Source: Porphyra umbilicalis
Lineage: Eukaryota; Rhodophyta; Bangiophyceae; Bangiales; Bangiaceae
DNA: 64,000 nucleotides
Assembly (NCBI GenBank): GCA_002049455.2
Contig: KV918948.1
Location: 62,001-126,000, forward strand
Direction: 5' to 3'
Both the position numbers and the translations under genes were made by a program. This document shows positions 23,578 to 32,912 of this stretch, piece after piece. The notes beneath the pieces are model-generated. The model was not told where the DNA came from and ran no database searches. It saw only the letters and a program-made list of their open reading frames with translations. Numbering within the stretch: the stretch's first letter is position 1; each line of letters starts with the position of its first letter.

Positions 23578-24634
23578 GCGGCAGGCAGAGGCGGCGGCGA
23601 GGAGCGGGATCGCGTCCGCGGCCTCCCGCCGCGGGGGGGCCGTGGGGGGCAATCGTGCGGGGGGGGTGCGCGGAGGCGGCGGCGGCCGCGGTAAGCCGCG
23701 GCGGTGTCGGGCGTTGCGGCGGCGTCGGCCGCCGCCGCCACGCGTCGCCGCCGCCGCTGCTAATGCACAAGGCGGCGACGGCGGCAAGGGGCAGTGGCGA
23801 TGCGGCGGTAGGCGGCCGCGGCTACCGCGTTGTCGCTGCGGGGGGAAGAGCGGACATGCTGGGGGGGTGCGCGGTGTCCTTGGCGGCAGCGCCATTCCGC
23901 GGAGGTGTCGGGCGTTGCGGCGGCGTTGTCTGCCGCCGCTACGCGTCGCCGCCGCCGCCGCCATTGCACAAGGCGGCGGCGGCGGCAAGGGGCGGCGGCG
24001 ATGCGGCAGTCGGCGGCCGCAGCTGCCGCGTTGTCGGCGCGGGGGGAGGGCGGACGTGCTGTGGCGGTGCGCAGTGTCGGCGGCGGCGGCGGAAAGCCGC
24101 GGCGGTGGGTGGCGACAGCGACGCGGCGGCGGCGATGGTCTTGGCGGCCAAGGAGGTGCGCGCGGCTGGGGGGGGGGGTGGCGTCGCCGGCGCCGCGTCC
24201 ACCCCGTGTGGGAAGCGGGCGCCAGCGGCGGCAGGGGGCGGCACCGCGGCGGCTGACGCGGTTTTCGCGCCCGCGGGCGACAGGCACCCCGCGCGGGAGC
24301 GGCGCTGCGGCAGCCGACGCGGCCGCGGCTACCGCGTTGTCGCTGCGGGGGGAAGAGCGGACATGCTGGGGGGGTGCGCGGTGTCCTTGGCGGCAGCGCC
24401 AAGCCGCGGAGGTGTCGGGCGTTGCGGCGGCGTTGTCTGCCGCCGCCACGCGTCGCCGCCGCCGCCGCCATTGCACAGGACGGCGGAGGCGGCAAGGGGC
24501 GGCGGCGATGCGGCAGTCGGCGGCCGCAGCTGCCGCGTTGTCGGCGCGGGGGGAGGGCGGACGTGCTGTGGCGGTGCGCGGTGTCGGCGGCGGCGGCGGC
24601 ACCCCGCGTCGGTGGGCGGCGACAGCGACGCGGC
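23506..24634. repeat. GC-rich block with large direct duplications
   Basis: A segment of about 310 bp starting GCTACCGCGTTGTCGCTGCG at 23821 recurs at 24328 (offset 507 bp). A further partial copy starts at about 23690. The block is built from GGC-type triplets and is open on both strands for hundreds of codons, which follows from composition. It fills the space between truncated family A and the first family B LTR. Confidence 0.75.
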
Positions 24635-25133
24635 TGTGGCGGTCGGGGGTCTTACAGTTGGAAGGGGCGTGGCCCCTCAGCTGTGTTCAGCACACCCCCG
24701 GGGGCCGTCCCAAAATATCCCGATCCGGGCCAGCAAGGGAATGACCTGTCCAGATCTCGGGGAGATTGGATTCGGTCGGGGGCGGGGCTTTTCCCCAGTG
24801 GTTTTCCCAACCCCCCTACTACTTGTTTGAATTTTTTCGCTTTGGAGGGATTTATCTGTTTGGCGCATTTGGGGTGGCTACTTTGGCCACCGGCGTTCGG
24901 GTTGGGGAGGGGTTTATTGACAGCGGGGACGCCGTCCCCGTCGCCGTTTCATAAAACCAACTGTGCTTTGGACTACGATTCCCCCCTGGGCTTTTCCGTG
25001 ATCCTCTCCTCCCGTTGGGGGAAGGCTGGGCTGTGGGTCGATTTCCGGGGCAGTTCCTTCGACGGACCGAGCTGATCAAGAGGTCACTTCGGCCAGACGA
25101 CGAACCAACGTGGTGGTGCTTAGAACCGCTACA
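24635..25133 (+). repeat. First LTR of family B
   Basis: It starts TGTGGCGGTCGGGGGTC and ends GCTACA, 5 bp before the primer site. The exact start is uncertain by 2 bp because the flank also reads TG. It matches 32913-33411 in length, with two substitutions by eye. Possible core features include GATTTATCTG at about 24849 and a run ending CATAAAACC at about 24950. Confidence 0.85.
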
Positions 25134-25138
25134 ATTTC

Positions 25139-25157
25139 TGGTGGAGCAGCAGGGGAT
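25139..25157 (+). other. tRNA primer-binding site, family B copy 1
   Basis: TGGTGGAGCAGCAGGGGAT follows the LTR after ATTTC. It is identical to the family A site, so both families should use the same tRNA. Confidence 0.8.
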
Positions 25158-25276
25158 TCCGGCCGTTGCCACGCCCGTACTGGGTAGCCGGTTCCCCGAT
25201 CGTCTGTTGGTTTGTGATTTCAAGGCGACGTGGATCTCCGCGTCGGTCTGTCGTCGATTACCGCCCGGCCACTACG

Positions 25277-26953
25277 ATGGCGTCGCCGTCCGACATCCCC
25301 AAGTCGAACGCGATCGCTAGCGGTATGCCGGCGGGTACATCCGCGGCGACCCCAGCGGTCGCTGCAACAGGGGGATCCGCGGCCGGATCAGGGATTCCCT
25401 TCACTCCACCTCGGCCATTGTCGGACCTCGTGGGCGAAACGGTTCGTCGGGTCCCGTCGGGGGCCGGTGCCTTCCTCCCTCGACGTCTCGACGAACGGAC
25501 GGGATTGGTGGATCAGGATCGTGATCCGGCGACGCCTTTAGCGATGGCCGATCTGGACACGGCGCTGTCGACGTTCCGCGAGTTGTTATTGGCCGACGTT
25601 TCTCGGGTCATCGCGGCGAGCCCCGCGGGCTCTGCTCAAGATGCCCCCCGTCGAGATTCTCCAGTGGACACGCGGAAGAGCCGCAGCAAAGGGAAGTCAC
25701 GGCGTCACCGTAGTCCCTCGTCGTCATCGTCGTCTTCATCTTCCTCGCCGTCGCCGGCGACAACCGACAACGACGAAGACCACGTGGGGCGCAAGGTGGG
25801 GTCCGGCAAGTTGGCGGTCCTCGAATGCCCGGACGATCGCTTCGCGGGCGTCCTGGACTACCGATCGTACCGCCTACGGAACCGTCACTCGACCTACGGG
25901 GCGTCGCAGGCCCGCAAGATGGGACGGACGGCCAAGAATATGAAGTTCTCCTTCGGGGGGGCCCCGATGTTCAACGGGAAGGAACCCCTCAAGGTCTTCT
26001 CGTGGCTCCGAAAGTTCGTCAAGGCCTGCGATGACAACGACGTGTCCGAGGGGATGGGTTTTTACCTAATTCCCAACTTCCTCGCGGGCGACGCTGAGAC
26101 GCGGTTCACTCGGAACCTACCGGGGTCGGATATCGCGGGTGGACGGGGCTCGCTTGTATCCTTTCCCGCGGCGCTCAATTGGCTGTTGTCGACCTACGCG
26201 GAGCCGCACGCTTTGGGGCTGGCGCAGGACAAGTTTAGCCGGGCTGCGCTCGTGGACAACGAGGGGGTGGATGCCTTCGCGGCACGTCTACGGAGCCTCG
26301 CTGAGCTTTGCGGCAACATCCACTCCGAGGGGACGATGAAACAGCAGCTGATCCAAGGCCTACCGGAGTATCTACGGACGGACGCCTTGGTGTACAACTC
26401 GGCGCAACGAAGCTACCAACAGTTGTCGACCTACGTGGCGGGGAAGTATCCGGCCGCCAAGGACGTCATGGCGCTGGCCAGCCGGGGGGCACCCGGGGGA
26501 TCATCGCGGAAGGGACCGACGTCGACGGGGCCCCGAGGCCTCTCGGTCAACCAACTCCACTCCTCGTGGGAGGAGGATGACACGGCGACGTACGACACGG
26601 TCGCGGTGCTGCCGTCGGGTACCCCGGGGTTCCGGACGGCTGGGGGAGCGCCCTATGTTCGGCGGGAGGCCCCGACGGGTCCCCCGCTGTGCTACATGTG
26701 TTGGTCGCGTGGCCACCGAGTCCCTGATGGCAAGATTCTGACGGACAAACAGCGGGACCTCGTTAAGGCCGCGCGGAGCACCTTCCTTCGACAGAGGAAC
26801 GCGGGGGCGGGCGCCCCCTCGGATCGCACCTCCGTCGTGGCCCTGGTGTGGGACGACCTGTTGGGCGGTGCGGAGTCAACGAGGACGGAACGGGGGGACG
26901 CCCCGCCCGTGGCAACCCCGGCCAAGGGGCGCCGCGGGGCGGGAAACGCCTAG
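25277..26953 (+). CDS. gag: gag polyprotein of family B, copy 1
   Basis: The ATG at 25277 (MASPSDIPKSNAIAS) gives 558 residues. It has an N-terminal Ala/Pro/Gly-rich region, a helix (ADLDTALSTFRELLLADVSR), a basic Ser-rich stretch (DTRKSRSKGKSRR, then polyserine), and a retrotransposon gag domain from about residue 190 (FGGAPMFNGKEPLKVFSWLR). A C-terminal zinc knuckle reads CYMCWSRGHRVPDG: the last cysteine of CX2CX4HX4C is glycine (GGC at 26729-26731), while the second copy has cysteine there. Gag ends GGA AAC GCC TAG, and the pol frame overlaps it in -1. It is otherwise intact, but RNA packaging may suffer from the lost cysteine. Confidence 0.87.
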   Translation: MASPSDIPKSNAIASGMPAGTSAATPAVAATGGSAAGSGIPFTPPRPLSDLVGETVRRVPSGAGAFLPRRLDERTGLVDQDRDPATPLAMADLDTALSTFRELLLADVSRVIAASPAGSAQDAPRRDSPVDTRKSRSKGKSRRHRSPSSSSSSSSSSPSPATTDNDEDHVGRKVGSGKLAVLECPDDRFAGVLDYRSYRLRNRHSTYGASQARKMGRTAKNMKFSFGGAPMFNGKEPLKVFSWLRKFVKACDDNDVSEGMGFYLIPNFLAGDAETRFTRNLPGSDIAGGRGSLVSFPAALNWLLSTYAEPHALGLAQDKFSRAALVDNEGVDAFAARLRSLAELCGNIHSEGTMKQQLIQGLPEYLRTDALVYNSAQRSYQQLSTYVAGKYPAAKDVMALASRGAPGGSSRKGPTSTGPRGLSVNQLHSSWEEDDTATYDTVAVLPSGTPGFRTAGGAPYVRREAPTGPPLCYMCWSRGHRVPDGKILTDKQRDLVKAARSTFLRQRNAGAGAPSDRTSVVALVWDDLLGGAESTRTERGDAPPVATPAKGRRGAGNA

Positions 26954-26976
26954 GGGGGGTGGCATCGCCATTCCCC
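26941..26976 (+). promoter_or_regulatory. Programmed -1 ribosomal frameshift signal between gag and pol
   Basis: GGGAAAC at 26941-26947 is in the exact phase needed for -1 slippage: gag codons are GGA and AAC, and slipping back gives GGG and AAA. The gag stop TAG follows at 26951-26953. After an 8-nt spacer a stem can form between GGGGTGGC (26956-26963) and GCCA plus CCCC (26967-26970, 26973-26976), with a 3-nt loop and a TT bulge. GGGAAAC is a known slippery heptamer in retroviruses. The frame reached is the pol frame. Confidence 0.8.
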
Positions 26977-29900
26977 TCCGTCCCCCCTGTCCGCCCCAAC
27001 TCCCCGGTCGCCCCCCGCCACGTCACGTTTGCCTCCCCTGGGGTAACCGCGACGTGGCCTGTCCCGGCCCGCTGCCCCTGCCGTCGCGGGCGATATCGCC
27101 CGCGGTTCAAGGGGACGCTGTTGCTACTACGGAAAGAGAATTTTGAGATTAGCGCGTCGTACCAGTTGGCGCCGTGGCAGACCCCCGTCCCCACGAGGGC
27201 GGTGGTCGACACTGGCGCTGCGCCAAGTGTGATCCGCGCGGATATGTTGCCCGAAGGGTGGACCGAGTATGCATCGCGGGCGCCGCCCCGGACGCAAGTG
27301 AGTGACGCCTCGGGGCAGCTGCTCAAGGTGAACGCGGAGGTGTCGCTGACGATCTACGTCGGGGGTGCCGCTATGGAGTATGAGTTCCTCGTGGTCAAGG
27401 CATTGTCGGTACCGCTCATCCTCGGGTGGGACTTCCAGCGCAACTACGTGGACACCATCTCCCCCAAGACGCAGACGATCAAGTGGGACGACGGCACGTC
27501 CACGGTGGCGACGCGGAGCTGGACGGGGAACACGCGGCCCGCGCCCCCTCGCCGAGGAAACAAGCCAAAGTCCCAAGCTGGGGCTATCCGGCTTCGGCAA
27601 GGGGTAACCGTCGGCCCGCAGTGCATCCAGGCGGTCCAAGGGTGCTGCAACGTCAAGGGGGTCCACCTGGTACGGGAACGCCCCGTCAAAATGAGCCGAC
27701 GGAAGGTACTGTTGCACAACGCGGTCGCGGAGTTCTCCCCCAACACCCCGCGGTCCCTCTACCTGACGAACATCGGAGACGTGCCGGTGCACCTAACGAA
27801 GGGGTATGTCATCGGAACCGCGACGGCCTACAATGGACCGCTGCACGTCGTCGAGGAGGAGGAGGAACCGGGGGCGGTCCTATCGATGGGGGCGGACCCC
27901 CGTGACAAGGCCGACGAAGAGTCCAAGACGGGGCGGCAAGCCGAAGAGAGGACCGACGAGGGGCAACCTCCACCTCACCCGCCGGACAAGACGTATCCCA
28001 AGCCGGAGGTCCACGAGGAGGGAGTCCCCGACACGCTTCGTGGTGACGTGGACGACCTCCTCGAGGAATACAAGGCGCTATGGGCGGGACAACTCGGCAA
28101 GGTCGACGTCGCCCCGCACCGGATCGAGGTGACCCCCGGGGCACGGCCACGGCGGGCCCAACCCTATCGGGCGAGCCACGCTTCGAGGGACATCATCGCC
28201 AAGGAGGTGCAACGCCAGCGGGACCTCGGGGTTATCGAGCCCTCAAGTGCCGAGTGGGCGTTCCCTGTGGTTCTGGTTCCGAAACCTGACGGGACAGTGC
28301 GATTCTGTGTGGATTACCGCCGACTTAACGAGGTCACGGTGCGGGATGTGTACCCGTTGCCACGAATGGACGATTGTATTGACTTCCTCGGGGACGCCAA
28401 GGTGTTTTCGACGCTCGACTGCAACTCGGGGTATTGGCAGATCCCCGTGGCGGACGAGGACCGGGACAAGACGACCTTCGTTTGCCAAGAGGGGGCCTAC
28501 CGCTACATCCGCCTTCCCTTCGGGCTGTCCAATGCCCCGGCGACCTTCCAACGGGCCATCGACATGATCCTCGGGGGACTCAAGTGGAAGAGCTGCCTCG
28601 TGTACCTCGACGACATCATCGTCTTCTCGCAGACGGCGGGGGAACACGTGGAACACCTCCGGGAGGTCTTCACGGCGCTGCGCGGCGCGGGTGTCTCCCT
28701 GAAGGCCAAGAAGTGCCACTTGTTCCAAGAGGAGGTGGAGTATTTGGGCCATGTCGTGGGCCGGGGGGAGCTGAAGGTACAAGACAAGAACATCCGTGGA
28801 CTCAAGGAGGCGTCTCCCCCGCGGTGCAAGAAGGACCTACGTAGCTTCCTCGGGATGTGCAACGTGAATCGGAGGTTCGTCAAGGACTACGCCCAAGTGG
28901 CGCGGCCGTTGGCCGCCATGACAAGTTCGAAGAGGCCCGACCGGTGGGGGACGCTGTCCGACGAGGCCCTGGGGGCATTCGAGGAACTCAAGAGGCGACT
29001 CACGGAGGCCCCCATCCTCGCCCTGCCGAGGCGACAAGGGACCTACACGTTGGACACAGACGCAAGCGCGGGGCAGGTCGGCGCGGTCCTTTTACAAGAA
29101 CAACCCGACCAATCCACGCGGCCCGTTGGCTATTGGAGCCGTTCCCTCAACGCGGCGGAGCGAAACTACAGTACGACGGAGCGGGAGTGCCTCGCGGTTG
29201 TGTGGGCGTCCCTCCTTCTCCGCCCCTACGTCGAGGGGACCCGCTTCACGGTGCGCACGGACCACGCGGCGCTCAAGTGGATGCTGCATATGGACGGGGC
29301 TCACGGGAGGCTGGCGCGGTGGCGGTTGCGACTGGCGGAGTTCGACTACGTGGTACAGACACGCCCCGGGGCGTCACACCACGAGGCGGACACGATGTCA
29401 CGCATCTCAACACCCGCGGGAGACGAGGGGGCGATACCCGACGCGGTACCTTGTCTGGCGTTGCCCAACTCGTCGGCCGCGTGGCAGTTACCGCCGGAGA
29501 CCAAGAAGGGACTCCTAGGCCCCCTAACGCTCGCCGAGCTCCTCGAGGGGCAGGCGGAGGACGGACGGTGCAAGGAGGTCCGCGCGGCGATGGACAGCAA
29601 CGACAAGTCGCGGTTCCGCGAGGACTCGAACGGCCTGCTGGTACGCACGGCGCCGTTGGACGGGGCCACGCAAGTCTACGTGCCGACCCACATGCGCTAC
29701 GGGGTGATGATGCGGGAGCACTACCCTCCGCAAGCCGGCCATCCGGGAGCGAACAAGATGTACACGTCGATGCGATGGTGGTTTTATTGGGAATCAATGG
29801 TGGTGGACGTCTACGCCTTCGTGGCCAACTGCACTCAGTGCGCGAGGAACCGCGTCGGCAAGCGACGCAAGACAAACTACCTCAAGACCTTCCCCCCGAC

Positions 29901-30807
29901 GGAACCGCTGACGGATCTGTGTATGGACCTGCTTGGCCCCCTTCCCCGGACGGCGGCGGGGAATGAGCATCTGTTGGTCATCGTGGACCGCTTCTCCAAG
30001 ATGACGCGGGCCATCCCCCTTCAGCGGATCGACGCGGAAACCATCGCGGCAGCTTTCTTGGACCACTGGGTGGCGGCGTACGGACCCCCTGCGACGGTGT
30101 TGTCGGACAATGGCGCCCAGTTCCGCTCCACGTTCTTCCAAGGGGTTTGCTCGCTCCTCGGGATCTCCAACCGGTACTCCACGACGTACCACCCGCAGAC
30201 AATCGGCCAAGTGGAACGTTACAACCGGACCATCGTGGGCCAGTTGCGGACGTACGTCGAGGACCACCAAGACCGATGGGACGAGTTGGTGTCGATGCTG
30301 ACGTTGGCCTACAACAGCCGACCGCAGCAGAGCACCGGGGTGGCGCCCCTCGAGTTCGTCACCCACGAGCGTGTACGGAGTCTCTCCGTGGAACGCCTCG
30401 TCGGCTCCCCGGCACCCGAGGAGACGGACGGCAGCCCACGAGCCGTTCGCGAGGGCATCCGAGCGCGGCTGCGAAACCTGATCCACAAGGTGCGGAAGTC
30501 CCTCACGCTGGTACAGCGGCGGTACAAGAGGAACTACGACGCCCGCGTACGACCGGTCAACAAGGACGTCCACGCGGGGGACTGGGTGTTCGTCGATGGC
30601 CACGCGCGGACCAAGTATAAGCTCGGGACCCGCGCGGCCGGACCGTACAAGGTGTTGTCCCGCGGTGAGGGCACGTTTTCGCTGGACATCGGCGGGTACC
30701 CTGAGATGGTAAGCAGCGACCACGTGACGGCGGCGCCGGGCCCGCCGGGGGATCCGCAGACGCTCCTGCAGAACCTCGGGGTGCCCCAAGACATCGTGGC
30801 CCCCTAG
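26941..30807 (+). CDS. pol: pol polyprotein of family B: protease, RT, RNase H, integrase
   Basis: This is the -1 frame reached at 26941; the frame is open from 26848, overlapping gag. Protease: VVDTGAAPSVI at about 27202. RT: FCVDYRRLNEVTVRDVYPLP, YLDD at 28603-28614. RNase H: LDTDASAGQVGAVLL, RTDHAALKW. Integrase: an HHCC zinc finger (H and H around GVMMREHYPPQAGH, then NCTQC), catalytic Asp at 29926-29928 and 30106-30108, and Glu at 30214-30216, so the second Asp and the Glu are 36 residues apart (DD35E). In the last motif HPQTIGQVERYN, Ile replaces the usual Asn or Asp. A GPY module follows (AAGPYKVLSRGEGTFSLDI). No stops or frameshifts in about 1,290 codons. TAG ends it at 30805-30807, directly before an in-frame chromodomain. 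Confidence 0.9.
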   Translation, partial: GKRLGGVASPFPSVPPVRPNSPVAPRHVTFASPGVTATWPVPARCPCRRGRYRPRFKGTLLLLRKENFEISASYQLAPWQTPVPTRAVVDTGAAPSVIRADMLPEGWTEYASRAPPRTQVSDASGQLLKVNAEVSLTIYVGGAAMEYEFLVVKALSVPLILGWDFQRNYVDTISPKTQTIKWDDGTSTVATRSWTGNTRPAPPRRGNKPKSQAGAIRLRQGVTVGPQCIQAVQGCCNVKGVHLVRERPVKMSRRKVLLHNAVAEFSPNTPRSLYLTNIGDVPVHLTKGYVIGTATAYNGPLHVVEEEEEPGAVLSMGADPRDKADEESKTGRQAEERTDEGQPPPHPPDKTYPKPEVHEEGVPDTLRGDVDDLLEEYKALWAGQLGKVDVAPHRIEVTPGARPRRAQPYRASHASRDIIAKEVQRQRDLGVIEPSSAEWAFPVVLVPKPDGTVRFCVDYRRLNEVTVRDVYPLPRMDDCIDFLGDAKVFSTLDCNSGYWQIPVADEDRDKTTFVCQEGAYRYIRLPFGLSNAPATFQRAIDMILGGLKWKSCLVYLDDIIVFSQTAGEHVEHLREVFTALRGAGVSLKAKKCHLFQEEVEYLGHVVGRGELKVQDKNIRGLKEASPPRCKKDLRSFLGMCNVNRRFVKDYAQVARPLAAMTSSKRPDRWGTLSDEALGAFEELKRRLTEAPILALPRRQGTYTLDTDASAGQVGAVLLQEQPDQSTRPVGYWSRSLNAAERNYSTTERECLAVVWASLLLRPYVEGTRFTVRTDHAALKWMLHMDGAHGRLARWRLRLAEFDYVVQTRPGASHHEADTMSRISTPAGDEGAIPDAVPCLALPNSSAAWQLPPETKKGLLGPLTLAELLEGQAEDGRCKEVRAAMDSNDKSRFREDSNGLLVRTAPLDGATQVYVPTHMRYGVMMREHYPPQAGHPGANKMYTSMRWWFYWESMVVDVYAFVANCTQCARNRVGKRRKTNYLKTFPPTEPLTDLCMDLLGPLPRTAAGNEHLLVIVDRFSKMTRAIPLQRIDAETIAAAFLDHWVAAYGPPATVLSDNGAQFRSTFFQGVCSLLGISNRYSTTYHPQTIGQVERYNRTIVGQLRTYVEDHQDRWDELVSMLTLAYNSRPQQSTGVAPLEFVTHERVRSLSVERLVGSPAPEETDGSPRAVREGIRARLRNLIHKVRKSLTLVQRRYKRNYDARVRPVNKDVHAGDWVFVDGHARTKYKLGTRAAGPYKVLSRGEGTFSLDIGGYPEMVSSDHVTAAPGPPGDPQTLLQNLGVPQDIVAP

Positions 30808-31032
30808 GGGCATCAACACACGGGCAAGGAGTTCGTCTGGGAGGCCTTCGTGGGCCACGAAGTCGCTGACGATGGTACGCTACGCCTGTGGACCCGCTGG
30901 TGGGGGTGCCACCCCGAGGAGGACACCCTCGAGTTGGCCAGTCGATTCGACCGGCGTAAGGTGCATCAGTACATGCGGCGTGTGGGCCTACGAGTCGAAG
31001 AAGCCGGGTCGGTCGTCGACTTCCTCGCCTAA
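30808..31032 (+). CDS. Chromodomain in frame after the pol TAG
   Basis: The pol frame continues for 74 codons after TAG and ends at TAA (31030-31032). The sequence LRLWTRWWGCHPEEDTLELA matches the chromodomain core (family form: YLVRWKGY, EEDTWEP) and is followed by a helix, RRKVHQYMRRVGL. The expected second Trp of EEDTWE is Leu. Chromodomains sit at the integrase C-terminus in this retroelement group, so the TAG either truncates the integrase or is read through; TAG is followed by GGG. There is no ATG in a position to start it independently. Confidence 0.75.
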   Translation, partial: GHQHTGKEFVWEAFVGHEVADDGTLRLWTRWWGCHPEEDTLELASRFDRRKVHQYMRRVGLRVEEAGSVVDFLA

Positions 31033-31457
31033 GTCGATTTCCATGTGGGACACGTGGATTTTCAAGTTCCGAACCGTGGCCGATTTTCGTTTACCCCACG
31101 TGTCCCGGTCGGAGCCACGTGGCCGTGGTGGTGACCATCACTATCGCGCGGCGGGATCGTGGCCCTCCCCGTGGCCGTTGCGTCGGGCCAAATTGATCGG
31201 GCATCGAGGACGTGTTCTGAGGGGGCGGATCGGGCCGGCTGGCCCGTGCGGATCTGTCAGGAGGCGGATCACAAGGTGGGATCGGGATTCGGTTCGGAGT
31301 ACAAGGGACGCTCTCGCGAGGGGTATGCAAAAGACCTACGCGGGGTTTACTGGTCGCTGACGCGCCGACCGGCACCGTCGACGCAACGACACCTTCTACA
31401 CTCTGAGCTACTACAACCACGTGGGGTGGTCCCCTCTCTCCCGTCGTGTTTCATCCT

Positions 31458-32033
31458 TTACTTGTTCAGCGACGCCTCGAGGCGGGCCCACTCGATACGG
31501 AGGATGGCCCACGGGGTATGCCGCCCCGCGTGGAGGTCGTCCGTTGTGTCCGCGGGGACCCACGGGAGGTCCGCCATGCTGCCGTATGGGACCTCCACCC
31601 CGTAGCACCACGCGGGAGTCGACAGGTTCACGCGCGAGCGGGCCGCGGTGGCACAACTTAGGTGCTCCGCTCGATGACGGGCTACGAGGTGGCCTGTGAG
31701 CCCGCCCCGGTGGTGGTTGCGGGCGGTCGTCGACTGGACCGTCGTGGTGTCTTCCTTGTCGGACGCCCCGATGAACGGGGGGGACGTCAAGATGTAGGCG
31801 AAGGTCGGCTCCCACGGCGAGTCTCCGGGGGCGTCGTCCATGAAGCCGACGTGAGAACGACGGTACCCCACCTCGCGGCTACGCCGCACCACGGTGATCG
31901 ACGAGGCTCGGTCGTTGAGGGACGGTACGAGGGCGTGCGACCTGGCCGCGTTGTGCTTGGCGAACGGGTTGGCGGGGCGCACCGAGTCGATGCCCCGGAA
32001 CGTCGCGCGGGCCAGCGTGTCCGCTTCGCCCAT
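31458..32033 (-). CDS. Antisense ORF in the 3' region of family B
   Basis: A 191-codon frame runs opposite to gag-pol, between the chromodomain and the second LTR. Its composition is balanced (for example DRASSITVVRRSREVGYRRS and PFIGASDKEDTTTV), unlike shadow frames here. No known domain recognised. An ATG is present at its start (31 bp inside the GC-rich tandem repeat side). Antisense ORFs at this position are known in some plant Gypsy elements. A short ungapped stretch (VP, six residues on a D or nearby, then R and RRxH) also appears in the minus-strand protein at 35917-37685. Confidence 0.4.
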   Translation of the reverse strand: MGEADTLARATFRGIDSVRPANPFAKHNAARSHALVPSLNDRASSITVVRRSREVGYRRSHVGFMDDAPGDSPWEPTFAYILTSPPFIGASDKEDTTTVQSTTARNHHRGGLTGHLVARHRAEHLSCATAARSRVNLSTPAWCYGVEVPYGSMADLPWVPADTTDDLHAGRHTPWAILRIEWARLEASLNK

Positions 32034-32280
32034 GCGGGCCTCCTCGCGCTCCCACGCCGGCGCCCACGTCTACGGGTCGGACAACACGGGTAGGGGGCCC
32101 ACGGCGGTGGAGGACGCCATCTTCTCTTCTTGTCGGCCATCGCGGAGGACGACGCAGACGCGGACACCTTGTTGTCGGGGGGGGAGGCCGCCGGGTCCTC
32201 GGTCCGACGAGGGTGGTGGGGGCAACCGCGCGGTGGAGGAGGAGGGGGGGGGGGGGGGGACCCCCCAAGGACCCATAGAA

Positions 32281-32640
32281 GCAAGAAGCAAGAAGCGACG
32301 GGCACCACGGGGGGGGGTGGACGGCACGTCGTGGGGTGGGAGGAGGAACGAGTCGGCGAGCACCGCGTCGCAACCAGCGCGGATGGGTTACGTCGCGGGG
32401 TGGTGGGGAGGAGCCGCGGAGTTGAGCGTGGCGAAGGGGGTGGAAGGAACCCCCGGGGGCCGACAGAAGCAAGGAGCGGCGGGCGCCACGGGGGAGGGGT
32501 GGACGACACGTCGTGGGGTGGGCGGAGGAACGAGTCGGCGAACACCGCGTCGCAACGAGCGCGGAAGGTTACGTCGTGGGGTGGCGTGGAGGAGTCGTGG
32601 AGTCGCCTGTGTGGGTGGGGGGGGTGAGACCGGGGTGTGC
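32281..32640. repeat. 182-bp tandem duplication in the family B 3' region
   Basis: The segment with GCACGTCGTGGGGTGGG at about 32324 recurs with small changes about 182 bp later, and the copies extend through AGGAACGAGTCGGCGA. A G run of 11-12 bp at about 32246-32259 precedes the first unit. Confidence 0.75.
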
Positions 32641-32900
32641 GTGTGGGCCCACGGGGAGGGGTGGGGCCAACGTGCGTCACGGGGGGTGTGGGGGCCGCAA
32701 GACACCGGTGCGGGCCGCGCGCCACGCCACGCCGGTGTGGCGTGGGGCCGATCCAGTCCTCGGACCGACCTCGACAACCCCTCTGGGGCGAGGATCGGGG
32801 GGGGGGGGTGGCGGTTGTGGCCGGCACCCGGCCAGGGGGCCGGGCCGGAACCCCCTCCCCAGGGGTCGTCGCGGGACGGGCAGGGACGCCACGTCACGCG

Positions 32901-32912
32901 ACGAGGGGGCTG
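32901..32912 (+). other. Candidate polypurine tract of family B
   Basis: ACGAGGGGGC lies directly before the second LTR, where a plus-strand primer is expected. It is short and contains two pyrimidines, so this is tentative. Confidence 0.4.

Noticed and set aside
23532-24830. 432-codon Ala/Gly/Arg-rich ORF on the plus strand, with a long ORF opposite
   Set aside because: It lies in the GGC-type repeat block, is open on both strands because stop codons are rare in such DNA, and runs into the family B LTR.
31787-32827. 346-codon Pro/Arg-rich minus-strand ORF
   Set aside because: It overlaps the tandem repeat and the better-looking 191-codon ORF, and its composition is that of a shadow frame.
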